Shown: positions 19,101 through 25,720 of the stretch, in pieces
Layout of the letters: every line of letters starts with the position of its first letter
Position numbering within the stretch: the first letter of the stretch is position 1
Assembly: GCA_017464845.1 (NCBI GenBank)
Contig: JAFTYD010000006.1
Coordinates: forward strand, 1-39,810
DNA: 39,810 nt
Source of the DNA: Clostridia bacterium
GTDB lineage: Bacteria; Bacillota; Clostridia; Christensenellales; UBA1242
Direction of reading: 5' to 3'
Made by a program: the position numbers and the translations under genes
The notes under the pieces: model-generated
The model's database searches: none
What the model was told of the DNA's origin: nothing
The model's input: only the letters and a program-made list of their open reading frames with translations

Positions 19101-21992
19101 TTTGATAACAAATTTGCATTAAATGAAATAGATATTATAATCAATCAACTTAATCACAATTATGGAGATTGGACTCATATTGAAGATAGCAAAACACATC
19201 AAAGAGTTTGCTTAAATGATAAATCTCACAAAGAAGTTGAAAATTGTAATTTTGAAAGCAAAGTTATTGAACCAACATGTACTTCAGATGGTTATACACA
19301 AAACACTTGTACTGTTTGTGGTTATAGTTATCAAGATGCACAAACATCAAAACTTAATCACGCTTGGAGTAAAGATTGGACAATAACATCATTAAACCAC
19401 TATCACAAATGTGAAAATAAAGGATGTTTAGAAATAAACGATGAACAAAGTCATGAGTTTAATGATTGGTTAACAACATCATATCCAACATGTGAAGAAG
19501 AAGGACAAAAAGAACACACTTGCAAGGAATGTTCTTACAAAGAAACTGAAGTTATTTCTGCTTTAGGTCATAACATGAGTGAATGGACTTATACAACTCA
19601 ACCAACATGCACAAGTGGTGGTCAACGAGTTAGAACATGTTTAAATAATTGTGGAAAATCAGAAATAGAAACTGTTGAAAAACTTGGTCACAATTTAAAA
19701 TTTATGGAAAAAGTTGATTCTACTTGTACAGTAGATGGAACCAAAGAACATTATCATTGTGATAGATGTAATAAAAATTATATAGATGAAACAGCAAGCG
19801 AAGAAATTGATGATATTACAATAAATGCCAATCATACTTTTGGAGATTGGAAACATGATGACAATGCTGAAACACATTCAAGAACTTGTTTGATTGAATC
19901 TTGTGGTAAGGTTGAAAATTCAGATTGTCAAATTGAATTTCTTGCAAAATATGACTCAACTTGTACAACACAAGGTTATACAATCAGTGTTTGTAATGTT
20001 TGTAGATATAGTTATTTAACAGATTATAAACCACTAAAAAATCATTCTTATGATGATGGAGTTCAAACAAAAGCTCCAACATGTACAGAAACAGGAGAAA
20101 TGTTATACACTTGTTTAGTTTGTAAAACTGCTACAAAAACAGAAACTATTTCTGCTTTAGGTCATGATTATAGCGATTTGTGGACATATAACGAAACAAA
20201 TCATTATCATGTTTGCGAAAACAACTGTGGAAGTGTTTCAGATACTGCAACACACAGGTTAGGAAGTTGGATAACAAGAACACAACCAACATGTGTGAAA
20301 GAAGGTGTTAAAGTAAGAGAGTGTAGTGTATGTGATTATGAAATGACTTTTTTAGTACCTAAAATAGATCATAATTTTGAACAAAGATATCTTACAATTG
20401 AATCTAACGGGAATTATGTTTATGTAATTTACAAAGTTTGTTTATCTTGTGGTTTGGAAGAAGAAATTACTCGTTCACAAGAACATAACCATGGAAACTT
20501 TATCATCTTAGATAGAGTTGAACCAACATGTACACAAACAGGTTTAACACAAGGACTTGGTTGTAAGGATTGTGATTACATTGATCAACCACAAGAATTA
20601 ATTCCAGCCTTAGGTCATAACTTTATGGGCGAATATTGCTATCGTTGCAACGAACGAAAGGGTAGTGATGGACTTATCTATGAATTAAGTAGTGACGGAA
20701 CTTATTACATCTTAACTGGACTTGGCGATTGTGATGATGAAGAAATTGTTGTTGCAAAAACATATCAAAACCTTCCAGTCAAAGAAATAGGTGAAAAAGC
20801 ATTTTACGAAGAATTCTATGATGAATATTTCGATGAGGATAAATTTATTAAATTTTATCTTCCAAATTCAATAACAAAAATTGGAGAAAATTCTTTTGCT
20901 GCTGCATTTATAGTAGAAGTAATTTTTGAAGAAAATTCTTCGCTTATAGAAATAGGGAAATATGCATTTTGTAATTCTACATTGAAAAAATTTGAAATTC
21001 CAGATTCTATTGAAATAATAGAAGAATCTGTTTTCTCTGGAACTCATATCTTATCAATTACAATTCCAAAGAGAGTTAAGATAATTAAAGAAGCTGCATT
21101 CTATTTTTGTTTTAATCTTGAAGAGGTGATTTTTGAAGAAGGTTCTCAACTTGAAATTATAGAAGATTTTGCATTTACAGATTGTGAGAGACTTATCTAT
21201 ATCAATCTTCCTACGGGATTAAAAAGTATAGGAATTAAAGGGTTTAGTGATTGTTATGATATGATAAGTATTACAATTCCAAGTACAGTTGAATATATTG
21301 GAAATTATGCTTTCCTTGATTGTTATAAACTTGTTGAAATTATTAATTTATCAAACACAAGTATTAATTGTCTTCCTGAAAACCCAGGTTTAATGGTATA
21401 TAATAGTTTAAATTATCAAAGCAGATTAGTTTACGGAGATAAATATATTACATTTAATTATAATAATAAAGTTTATCTCATGGGCTTTACAACTTATCAA
21501 GAATTCCTTGATATTGATGATATTCCGGAAAATGTAACAGATATATATCAATATGCTTTCTATAAACAAAGTTACACAACAGATTATTATGTTTATTTAG
21601 AAGGTATAACTATTTCAAATAAAATAAAAACCATTGGGAAATATGCTTTCTATTTTTCATATTTTAACTCGATAACATTTGAAAGTAATTCAAGCTTGGA
21701 ATTTATCGGGGAATCAGCTTTTGAAGAGTGTTATTACTTAGAAGAGATTATATTACCAAATGTTGATGTTATTGAGAACAAAGCACTCCAAACTCGTGCT
21801 GGAACAATTGTATATTGTGAAGCAACTGCTCAACCAGCAGCATGGGCAGAAGAATGGTTAAATCCAGAGGGTGCAGATGAAACTGATACATATGGATATA
21901 ATCATGTTTATTGGTATAGTGAGACAAAACCAACGACAGATGGAAAATATTGGCATTATGCTGATGATGGGGTAACAATTCAAATTTGGTAA
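13179..21992 (+). CDS. Giant repeat lipoprotein with CxxC repeats, InlB-like and BspA-like LRR domains (2,937 aa)
   Basis: The signal peptide MMKKRFLVFVLLLISVCTFF ends in the lipobox TAC with Cys23 as the lipid anchor, so this is a surface lipoprotein. In order it has an InlB-type B-repeat (GFIFDGWFFDKDVW, ~res 55-100) and seven short Cys repeats of the form PTC-xxxGY-xxxxC-x2-C...GH. A second InlB repeat follows (LGWFIDEEL, ~430). Next is a Cys-free beta/Gly-rich domain (~475-1105), then about 25 more Cys repeats (~1110-2480). It ends in BspA-type leucine-rich repeats (IGKYAFCNS, IKEAAFYFC, IGNYAFLDC; ~2500-2880). InlB and BspA repeats usually bind host or matrix proteins. The Cys/His repeats could bind metal or form disulphides; their role is unknown. 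GAGAGGG precedes the ATG. No C-terminal wall anchor is present. Confidence 0.9.
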   Translation: MMKKRFLVFVLLLISVCTFFTACGSKNNTKLNFMVDDELYYSVEYESSSDDLKMPDDPTKEGFIFDGWFFDKDVWLKPFDEDNLPKADEDKIYIYAKFVEIEEICNHSFDDWQVIDYPDCENSGQQERTCLLCGHIETESINALDHDYSHFNINPTCTEKGYTRHECNRCEEFYIDNYIDELGHTEVVDIKVDATCTDDGLTEGKHCSVCNEVLIAQQKIDKLGHDTSDCIVTEEATCFKEGKMEGECPDCGESLHITISQLNHKPSQLQFEDEEYCGSQKLGIITCTECFVILQEFGHDYKEHTISATCEKDGSVTYICQNCQDSYVITIEAHGHIDGEWEVLTFASCCQSGTDIQKCLICEDIINSKATEKINHTYQSKEEGNKIIYECLYCEDSYEEIIEECITITLQTNGGKSLPVIIINKGEIPSLPNPTKEGVEFLGWFIDEELQSDYLNEPLYKDTTLYACWSQELVTEYVETNNIITDVGTDFTFDIISQFKLTDDNIGLFITITDISNNNIEFYIKSKSENLYTIASDDYQKGETYVVKIIGSAEFKDIKGNELWFVTECENYVEIETKDNLKFIHISQVFGYDEQDEKSYIFLKSDVLDANDIAVVYDKDYNDMRIVFQVENETSLNGLYVYEIKKADPTKVFDRYEFYYSEDMDLTDVELNENLEDEVIAKFMQSPLYSQFAYAANQFSLKNDSFYTLNDIKIVGKVQKVNSSVVLNLKVTADFVKGEVGTSYSQKLFSVVLDVKLTISYKIKTVVNSAEDFSFILNVNTDTKVDLYASNGVQFKDNKSLSYFKKLFLLAKEEKKVYEEKTSSVLYSKEIEIFKTTKFIYGFTFGLNASNVFQFEALGQLGTSLKSNINSTIGFKFTKETGAEMITGFGGSASATFYLMGEIELSAGLKLGVSIGLLGMVNAEFSATASAIFELGGIIGASISTTGQSNTFMGGYIQFKLGLNVKAGYSIKLQYWLFGWKEKLLHSDNFFDKKWEIPLLTIGEKSVPLYFETANEVYEQETNCNQTLKINEFVNKKAIFQNTDGKSTNTRDVICKYYLLEDYEGINLSSNGDLTFDDCDLHTATIKVKVCYGNVQKIVTIKLTILHNIEEVLYLAPTCTTEGQQACSYCSSCDVIFSGELASIEKIEHNFEKQYVSENSLKTEATCTKLATYYYSCTECNAISNDKYFEFGDFAEHKYDKEYTCKDKNCIACGYLLEATTDHELGQQFIESSTCPGKGYLAEFCLLCGEWQNETGMPGQLMHQIEDRSVLPTCTEDGYILYVCTDCDVEVIRKELNALGHELNFIKDSEGHSALCVREGCGYSEEKEAHSSENQATCDSDETCDKCGYLIESRLCHDYVIKNGENSTCIQEGYTNYHECSRCFKQYGKLTIPVGEHNFGEWIHNEDTNTHNRYCIYCEDEYETADCEFDIDFIEPSCYKPGYKISTCVYCQNIITEINAQPHHNFDKGVVVESTLYEEGSTTFTCLDCGYTIIEKISKLEPQWTTWVHVEGTSTHIRYDIYDRTFFEIAECEFETQTQQPTCTEQGYDVHICKICGYEKFDNFTQELDHEFSKVWSSTSQIHFHKCTREGCYEISDEGQHSFGIFETTKQPTCVSQGSKQQTCSICYYINVESINPLDHNMSEWSVEKDSTCVEEGEKVRSCLRTGCQKKETETISKKQHTMEHYEEVPQTCTQDGTIEYWHCETCNLNYGDAEGLNEVEILIIAKGHNLTYTHNQDNSGHTVECLACDYQLSQTCEFNKYIINPTCTEIGYTRYTCKLCLYSYEEEHKDANGHSWDKGVVTKQPTCTEDGETTFSCDNCDSVYTEQINASGHDFSEDWNYDNSVHYHICLNEGCNEKIDQTSHIYTEWTEVTKPSCIASGTKISHCDVCDYDTVETIKELGHDYTQWTQKSYSTCTEAGILERICLREGCGNVDRKTIPLLEHKLTYVEEVKPTCVTTGIIEHWNCEECNKNFDNKFALNEIDIIINQLNHNYGDWTHIEDSKTHQRVCLNDKSHKEVENCNFESKVIEPTCTSDGYTQNTCTVCGYSYQDAQTSKLNHAWSKDWTITSLNHYHKCENKGCLEINDEQSHEFNDWLTTSYPTCEEEGQKEHTCKECSYKETEVISALGHNMSEWTYTTQPTCTSGGQRVRTCLNNCGKSEIETVEKLGHNLKFMEKVDSTCTVDGTKEHYHCDRCNKNYIDETASEEIDDITINANHTFGDWKHDDNAETHSRTCLIESCGKVENSDCQIEFLAKYDSTCTTQGYTISVCNVCRYSYLTDYKPLKNHSYDDGVQTKAPTCTETGEMLYTCLVCKTATKTETISALGHDYSDLWTYNETNHYHVCENNCGSVSDTATHRLGSWITRTQPTCVKEGVKVRECSVCDYEMTFLVPKIDHNFEQRYLTIESNGNYVYVIYKVCLSCGLEEEITRSQEHNHGNFIILDRVEPTCTQTGLTQGLGCKDCDYIDQPQELIPALGHNFMGEYCYRCNERKGSDGLIYELSSDGTYYILTGLGDCDDEEIVVAKTYQNLPVKEIGEKAFYEEFYDEYFDEDKFIKFYLPNSITKIGENSFAAAFIVEVIFEENSSLIEIGKYAFCNSTLKKFEIPDSIEIIEESVFSGTHILSITIPKRVKIIKEAAFYFCFNLEEVIFEEGSQLEIIEDFAFTDCERLIYINLPTGLKSIGIKGFSDCYDMISITIPSTVEYIGNYAFLDCYKLVEIINLSNTSINCLPENPGLMVYNSLNYQSRLVYGDKYITFNYNNKVYLMGFTTYQEFLDIDDIPENVTDIYQYAFYKQSYTTDYYVYLEGITISNKIKTIGKYAFYFSYFNSITFESNSSLEFIGESAFEECYYLEEIILPNVDVIENKALQTRAGTIVYCEATAQPAAWAEEWLNPEGADETDTYGYNHVYWYSETKPTTDGKYWHYADDGVTIQIW
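17797..20380 (+). repeat. Higher-order Cys-repeat tandem inside the lipoprotein gene
   Basis: Groups of 4-5 different short Cys modules recur in the same order. Each group opens with a module followed by an H-x-H-x-C segment (FHKC, YHIC, YHKC, YHVC). Group starts are near 17797, 18592, 19270 and 20074, so the period is about 680 or 800 bp. The DNA has diverged, so the duplications are old. Confidence 0.7.
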
Positions 21993-22005
21993 ACATAAAC
22001 AATAA

Positions 22006-22038
22006 TAAAAGATCGAAGAAAATCCTTCGGTCTTTTTT
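22006..22038 (+). terminator. Intrinsic terminator
   Basis: AAGATCGAAG and CTTCGGTCTT form a ~10-bp stem (one G-U) followed by seven Ts. It ends the lipoprotein gene. Confidence 0.85.
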
Positions 22039-22209
22039 TAACAATTTTTAGCAAACAATAATGATTTGTTTACGATAAATGTTGTAAGTAAAACCAAATT
22101 TTCATTATAATGGAAAGATTGCTAAATCTTTGCAATTCCACAAACTATTCCCACAATCTCAAGAAAAGAAAAACTCAAAAATATCTATTTAAAAGATTTT
22201 TCAATGAAA

Positions 22210-22281
22210 TTCTTACCGGGATTCTAACCCAAGAACCTCTGCCTTACCAAGGCAGCCCTCTACCTACTGAGGTACATCAGC
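22210..22281 (-). pseudogene. tRNA-Thr(GGU) pseudogene, remnant A
   Basis: On the minus strand it begins GCTGATG and has a D arm (CCTC/GAGG), a perfect anticodon arm CTGCC-TTGGTAA-GGCAG with anticodon GGT, and a T arm with TTAGAAT instead of TTCGAAT. The 3' end reads TAAGAATT and cannot pair with GCTGATG, so the acceptor stem is lost. Confidence 0.75.
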
Positions 22282-22432
22282 ATATTTAGTTGTTTTTTGA
22301 GTTAAAAATGAGCACTTTTTACAAAAATCTCACACTTTTGTCTCACACTTTGTTTTTTCACTTTTTTCAAAGTTCCTAAATCCCTTTATTTATAAGGGAT
22401 TTGATTTATTTGATTATACCAAGGGCATTACC

Positions 22433-22470
22433 TTACCAAGGCAGTGCGCTACCGACTGTGCCACATCAGC
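22433..22470 (-). pseudogene. tRNA-Thr 5' half, remnant B
   Basis: GCTGATG, D arm GCAC/GCGC, anticodon 5' strand CTGCC and loop TTGGTAA, then unrelated sequence. Downstream on the minus strand an AAATCCCTT/AAGGGATTT hairpin resembles the terminators after the other tRNA-Thr copies. Confidence 0.75.
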
Positions 22471-22532
22471 ATAGCTCCAAAATGGAGTAAATATTCAGTT
22501 GTAAAATTGTTCAAAAATGTTATTTCCTTGTC

Positions 22533-22570
22533 TTACCAAGGTGGTGCTCTACCTACTGAGCCATAACAGC
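22533..22570 (-). pseudogene. tRNA-Thr 5' half, remnant C (proposed left end of the 12.5-kb element)
   Basis: GCTGTTA, D arm GCTC/GAGC, anticodon 5' strand CCACC and loop TTGGTAA, then unrelated sequence. Every stem pairs perfectly with the 3' half at 35040-35084. Confidence 0.8.
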
Positions 22571-22633
22571 ATGTATGAAATTTTGAGTTGTTTTTGCTAA
22601 TTTTTTGGTTGGTTTGAGAGTGCCAATCAAGTC

Positions 22634-22671
22634 TTACCAAGGCAGTGCGCTACCGACTGTGCCACAACAGC
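22634..22671 (-). pseudogene. tRNA-Thr 5' half, remnant D
   Basis: GCTGTTG, D arm GCAC/GCGC, CTGCC and loop TTGGTAA, then unrelated sequence. It lies 101 bp from remnant C, which is 100 bp from remnant B. Confidence 0.75.
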
Positions 22672-22704
22672 ATATTAAGATTTTTGGTATAATTTTTGTG
22701 CTTG

Positions 22705-22727
22705 GTTTTTCCTTACCAAAGAAAAAC
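22705..22727. repeat. Palindrome around TTACCAA, possible unoccupied integrase core site
   Basis: Arms GTTTTTC and GAAAAAC flank CTTACCAAA. The centre TTACCAA (22713-22719) is the same seven bases as the tRNA-Thr anticodon loop where all neighbouring remnants stop. Confidence 0.5.
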
Positions 22728-22739
22728 TCTTAACCCAAA

Positions 22740-23040
22740 AAGTTGAGCCCTACTATGTTAAAAGGCAAGTAAAATAATAGATTATTTAATGTTAGAAAAC
22801 AAACTAATGTCAAACATAAATAAAATTTGACACCCTTTGACATCTGTTATAGTAAAAAACAATAATTGTAGCTATTTAAGTCTGTCAAGAATGTTTAAGA
22901 ACTTTATATGTTTTTATTTAAACCAATAACAAATAATATGTTTTTGTATAATAGTCTTTATTATTGGGCTTATACATTTTATCTTACATTTATAACAAAG
23001 GACATATCGAAAAAATAATTTATAAAATTTTTATAAAATG
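22740..23040. other. Non-coding stretch at the element's left end
   Basis: About 300 bp of very AT-rich DNA with no credible ORF. Three TGTCAAA/TTTGACA copies (22809-22815, 22826-22832, 22836-22842) are the only structure seen and may bind the integrase. Confidence 0.4.
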
Positions 23041-23069
23041 TTACAAATTTATAAAAATTATGCTATAAT
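23041..23069 (+). promoter_or_regulatory. Promoter of the XRE regulator
   Basis: TTACAA (23041-23046), 17-nt spacer, extended -10 TGCTATAAT (23061-23069). Confidence 0.75.
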
Positions 23070-23109
23070 GATTCTGTGATAAATATTCGAAATCCAGAGA
23101 GAGGGCTCG

Positions 23110-23355
23110 ATGGAGGGTCCGAATATGGTTTATCACAAAAGATTATTGAACAAAAAAAGCACAGGAGAAAATATTAGAAAGCTGATATTAACTTCAAATT
23201 TTTCATATGAAGATATCGCAGAATTTCTACAATTAAATTCTTCGAGAGTGATTTATGAGTGGGTAAATGGTGAAAAAATGCCATCATTAGAGAATTTTAT
23301 AAATCTTGCTTTAATATTCAATGTAAAATTAGAGAGTATTATAGAGTTTCTATAA
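23110..23355 (+). CDS. XRE/Cro-type helix-turn-helix regulator, 81 aa
   Basis: A single HTH_3 DNA-binding domain: TGENIRKLILTSNFSYEDIAEFLQ, then SSRVIYEWVNGEKMPSLENFINLALIFNVKLESII. The five-helix pattern with 'W-NGEKMPSLENF' is typical of Cro/CI-like proteins. It probably controls the element's genes. The ATG at 23110 follows GAGAGAGGG. A second ATG at 23125 lies 8 nt after GGAGG encoded within the first codons, so either start is possible and both keep the domain intact. It is monocistronic with its own extended -10 promoter and a terminator. Confidence 0.8.
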   Translation: MEGPNMVYHKRLLNKKSTGENIRKLILTSNFSYEDIAEFLQLNSSRVIYEWVNGEKMPSLENFINLALIFNVKLESIIEFL

Positions 23356-23368
23356 ACTCTCTTTTTTT
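23332..23368 (+). terminator. Intrinsic terminator
   Basis: Nested GAGAGT/ACTCTC and ATAG/CTAT stems overlap the end of the XRE gene and are followed by seven Ts. Confidence 0.75.
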
Positions 23369-23460
23369 GTACCATTGGCTCATTGTGTTAAAAAAATTTT
23401 TATATTATAATCAAAGTGTAAAAATATTTAATAATACACATATATTCTTTGTTGAACTGT

Positions 23461-23488
23461 TTGAATTACGAAAAAAATGTGCTATAAT
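23461..23488 (+). promoter_or_regulatory. Promoter of the structured leader and Ycf46-like operon
   Basis: TTGAAT (23461-23466), 16-nt spacer, extended -10 TGCTATAAT (23480-23488). Confidence 0.75.
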
Positions 23489-23495
23489 AAATATT

Positions 23496-23704
23496 GATAC
23501 GAAGTAAGCAGACTCCAAAATGTGATTAGGAGTTTTACCTATATGAAAAATTGGAACAAATTTTAAATCTGGGATATGATTTAAAAGGCGCAACCCAATT
23601 GTTAAGAGCAAATTTTCAAGAGTGGTATCGCTGTATCAAAATTTAATAGTCATAGGGATTGATTGTTAAAAGATGGTAATGGCGAACCCATTACCATTTT
23701 TTTT
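23496..23704 (+). ncRNA. Structured ~205-nt leader or small RNA ending in a terminator
   Basis: From the predicted start near 23496 the RNA forms ACTCC/GGAGT, a perfect 9-bp TTTTAAATC (23561-23569)/GATTTAAAA (23578-23586) hairpin, and a GATAC/GTATC long-range pair. It ends in a perfect 10-bp terminator, ATGGTAATGG (23673-23682)/CCATTACCAT (23688-23697), with eight Ts. The terminator is only ~4 nt before the GAGGAG site of the next gene, so it looks like an attenuator for the operon or an independent RNA. One frame (about 23546-23646) could encode a 34-aa peptide if one A were added at 23545-23549. Confidence 0.6.
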
Positions 23705-23718
23705 GTGAGGAGAAAGAC

Positions 23719-24657
23719 ATGAAGAAAACCAGCAAGACAATTGGAAAAGATTATTCCAAGTTGGAAAATTCTGTAGATAGCAGAGAATATTATGGATTAT
23801 TCTTTAAATCTAATAGAGTTAGATTAGATACAAAGAGATATAAAAAGTTTTTTAAACTTCCAAATAAAAAAATTGAACAAAGAAAGACAGTTTATTATAT
23901 TCCAACAAGAATACATAGATATGACTATATGTCTAATAATTTTAGGGATATGTTAAAAGATTTAAAAATTCTATGGATTAATGAATTTTCAAGAGCAATC
24001 CATATTATTAAAACTCCAAAACAAGTAGAAGACGATGTAAGAGTTAACAACTTGATGGATGGAATACTTGATTATGATGAAGCTTGTGCTAGTGGAATAT
24101 TTGCTAGTTTGAAAAGAGAAAAACCATATAAATTTGTAATAAAATCAATATATGCACAATTTTTTCAACAAATGATGGCTCAAATAGATGCTTTATGTTT
24201 AAGGGTTATTGTTAGTCAAGGATACAAGAACGATGATTTTTCTAAAAAATTATTTGACACCTTTATTCAAGGTAAACAAGTCGGTAATGATAAGATTGAT
24301 TTCTTTGGTTATGCTCATTATGGCATATATGATAGAGCATATTTGGTTTGGAATTTTTTAAAACACAATTCATTAAGGTCGTATGAAGAACTGAAGAGAA
24401 AATATCCGGAAATGATTTATGACCCAGATTCAAAATATGAAAATGGAGATTTGTCTTTATCTGTTTTAAAAATTGATGAAAACTTTATTATTAATTGTTT
24501 AGATAATATGCATAATTTCTTTGATGAAGTTTGTATTAGAGGATTTGGAGAAAATCCTGATGATGCTGAATGGGATTATGATGATTATTTTATAGAGCAA
24601 GTTGATAATGAAATTGAGGCAATGACAAACCCTTTGGGTTTGCCACCTTGGGTTTAA
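23719..24657 (+). CDS. Unrecognised 312-aa protein, first gene of the Ycf46-like operon
   Basis: A soluble protein with a basic N-terminus (MKKTSKTIGKDYSK), a helical middle (FVIKSIYAQFFQQMMAQIDALCLRVIV) and an acidic tail rich in D and E that ends in PLGLPPWV. The central helices with RAYLVWNFLKHN recall a HEPN-like all-alpha fold, but I see no clear R-x4-6-H motif and do not assign it. GAGGAGAAAGAC precedes the ATG. It directly follows the terminator-bearing leader and is the first gene of the operon that ends at 31514. The role within the operon is unknown. Confidence 0.75.
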   Translation: MKKTSKTIGKDYSKLENSVDSREYYGLFFKSNRVRLDTKRYKKFFKLPNKKIEQRKTVYYIPTRIHRYDYMSNNFRDMLKDLKILWINEFSRAIHIIKTPKQVEDDVRVNNLMDGILDYDEACASGIFASLKREKPYKFVIKSIYAQFFQQMMAQIDALCLRVIVSQGYKNDDFSKKLFDTFIQGKQVGNDKIDFFGYAHYGIYDRAYLVWNFLKHNSLRSYEELKRKYPEMIYDPDSKYENGDLSLSVLKIDENFIINCLDNMHNFFDEVCIRGFGENPDDAEWDYDDYFIEQVDNEIEAMTNPLGLPPWV

Positions 24658-24808
24658 TAAGGAGTTTATTATATTTCAAGGAGCAGTTGGACCATCGTTA
24701 AGACATAGCAGAAAGGGATTTGTTTCTAATGGTGAAGCAGTAATTAAAGAATCACACAATGATATAGTGATTGGGCAATTAATTACAAATGTAAAAGGAG
24801 GAAAAAGT

Positions 24809-25351
24809 ATGAATAAGTGGGAAAAATCAAGTTTAAAAAAAGGGTTTGGAAAAATTAATTTTAATGAAAAAATAGGATTGTTTAAAAATGCAATATTTTA
24901 TATTTATCCTATTGATAAAAACGGACATATGAGGACTTCATTTTATGTATATGATAAACAAAGAGATATGTACTTAAAAAAATCTGGATTAACAATATCA
25001 GATGTACATAATATAAAAAAAACAGATTATTTTTATGATAATCCACAAAATTATCAATTTTCTAAAAAAGAAGAATTCAAAATGGAAATTCAGGGATATA
25101 AGATTAAGGTTGAATTTTATTCGTTGGAAAGCAATTATACGAACCGAACTGAGTTTTTGGTGAAAGATAATATAGAAGAGTTTGAATTTTATAAAACTGA
25201 CTGTGATTTTAAACCTGAAAAGCCAATTTATTATGAGATAAAAAAAGGCGACAAATATTTCTATAAAACAAAAGGTATTTGTGAAGTAACAAAAGTAATT
25301 GGGCAACAAGAAGGGATATTTTGTGAGGTTGAAACAAAGAAAAAGAAATAA
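24809..25351 (+). CDS. Unrecognised 180-aa protein with C-terminal small beta barrel; possible frameshift to the next frame
   Basis: The start at 24809 (MNKWEKSS) follows AAAGGAGG. The same frame is open upstream to 24656 without ATG, GTG or TTG next to an AAGGAG at about 24659-24664; ATT (24668) or ATA (24671) would be the start there, giving ~46 more residues. The C-terminus GDKYFYKTKGICEVTKVI looks like the first strands of a CarD/KOW-like beta barrel. The frame stops at TAA after four lysines, yet the -1 frame continues at once with beta-forming IIQIKWNDGNLFYIP. A one-base slip in the A-rich run at 25336-25349 would join the two frames, so the protein may really extend into the next ORF. 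Confidence 0.7.
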   Translation: MNKWEKSSLKKGFGKINFNEKIGLFKNAIFYIYPIDKNGHMRTSFYVYDKQRDMYLKKSGLTISDVHNIKKTDYFYDNPQNYQFSKKEEFKMEIQGYKIKVEFYSLESNYTNRTEFLVKDNIEEFEFYKTDCDFKPEKPIYYEIKKGDKYFYKTKGICEVTKVIGQQEGIFCEVETKKKK

Positions 25352-25419
25352 TTCAAATCAAATGGAATGATGGAAATTTATTCTATATTCCATATAAACA
25401 ACCAGATGAACTTGAATTT

Positions 25420-25710
25420 TTGTATGAAGAAAAAGATGCATATAAATTTCAACGATATTTAATTAAGGATGGTAATGTTGTAAATTTGATGTGGCAACCA
25501 ATCGAAAATGCTGCAAGATATATTGTTAAGATGTATAAGTATCTTAATAGAGAATGTTACAAAAAACTTTTTTATTTGAAAGACTATGAAGTGAGTAGAA
25601 ATGAACATTTGCTTTCTATTGATAATTTGATTGGTCGAGATTACTTATTTGTGATTATAGCAGAAGATAGAGATGGAAAAGAATTAGCAAAAACAACAAC
25701 TAGGATTTAG
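25420..25710 (+). CDS. FN3-like protein 1 (start uncertain)
   Basis: The core (NVVNLMWQPIENAARYIVKMYKYL ... YLFVIIAEDRDGKELAKTTT) has the pattern of a fibronectin type III-like beta sandwich: a Trp in strand B, a Tyr in strand C, and 'IIAEDRDGK' near the end. It is the first of three tandem paralogs. TTG at 25420 is the only usual start codon before the domain and has no ribosome site. The frame is open from 25330, which supports either translation by frameshift from the 24809 gene or a non-ATG start. The stop codon TAG overlaps the next ribosome site. Confidence 0.6.
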   Translation: MYEEKDAYKFQRYLIKDGNVVNLMWQPIENAARYIVKMYKYLNRECYKKLFYLKDYEVSRNEHLLSIDNLIGRDYLFVIIAEDRDGKELAKTTTRI

Positions 25711-25720
25711 GAGAAGAAAT

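Noticed and set aside
22210..22727. The evenly spaced similar blocks could be taken for a CRISPR array
   Set aside because: The repeated blocks are recognisable tRNA-Thr 5' halves that differ from each other, spacers are not uniform in length, and there are no cas genes.
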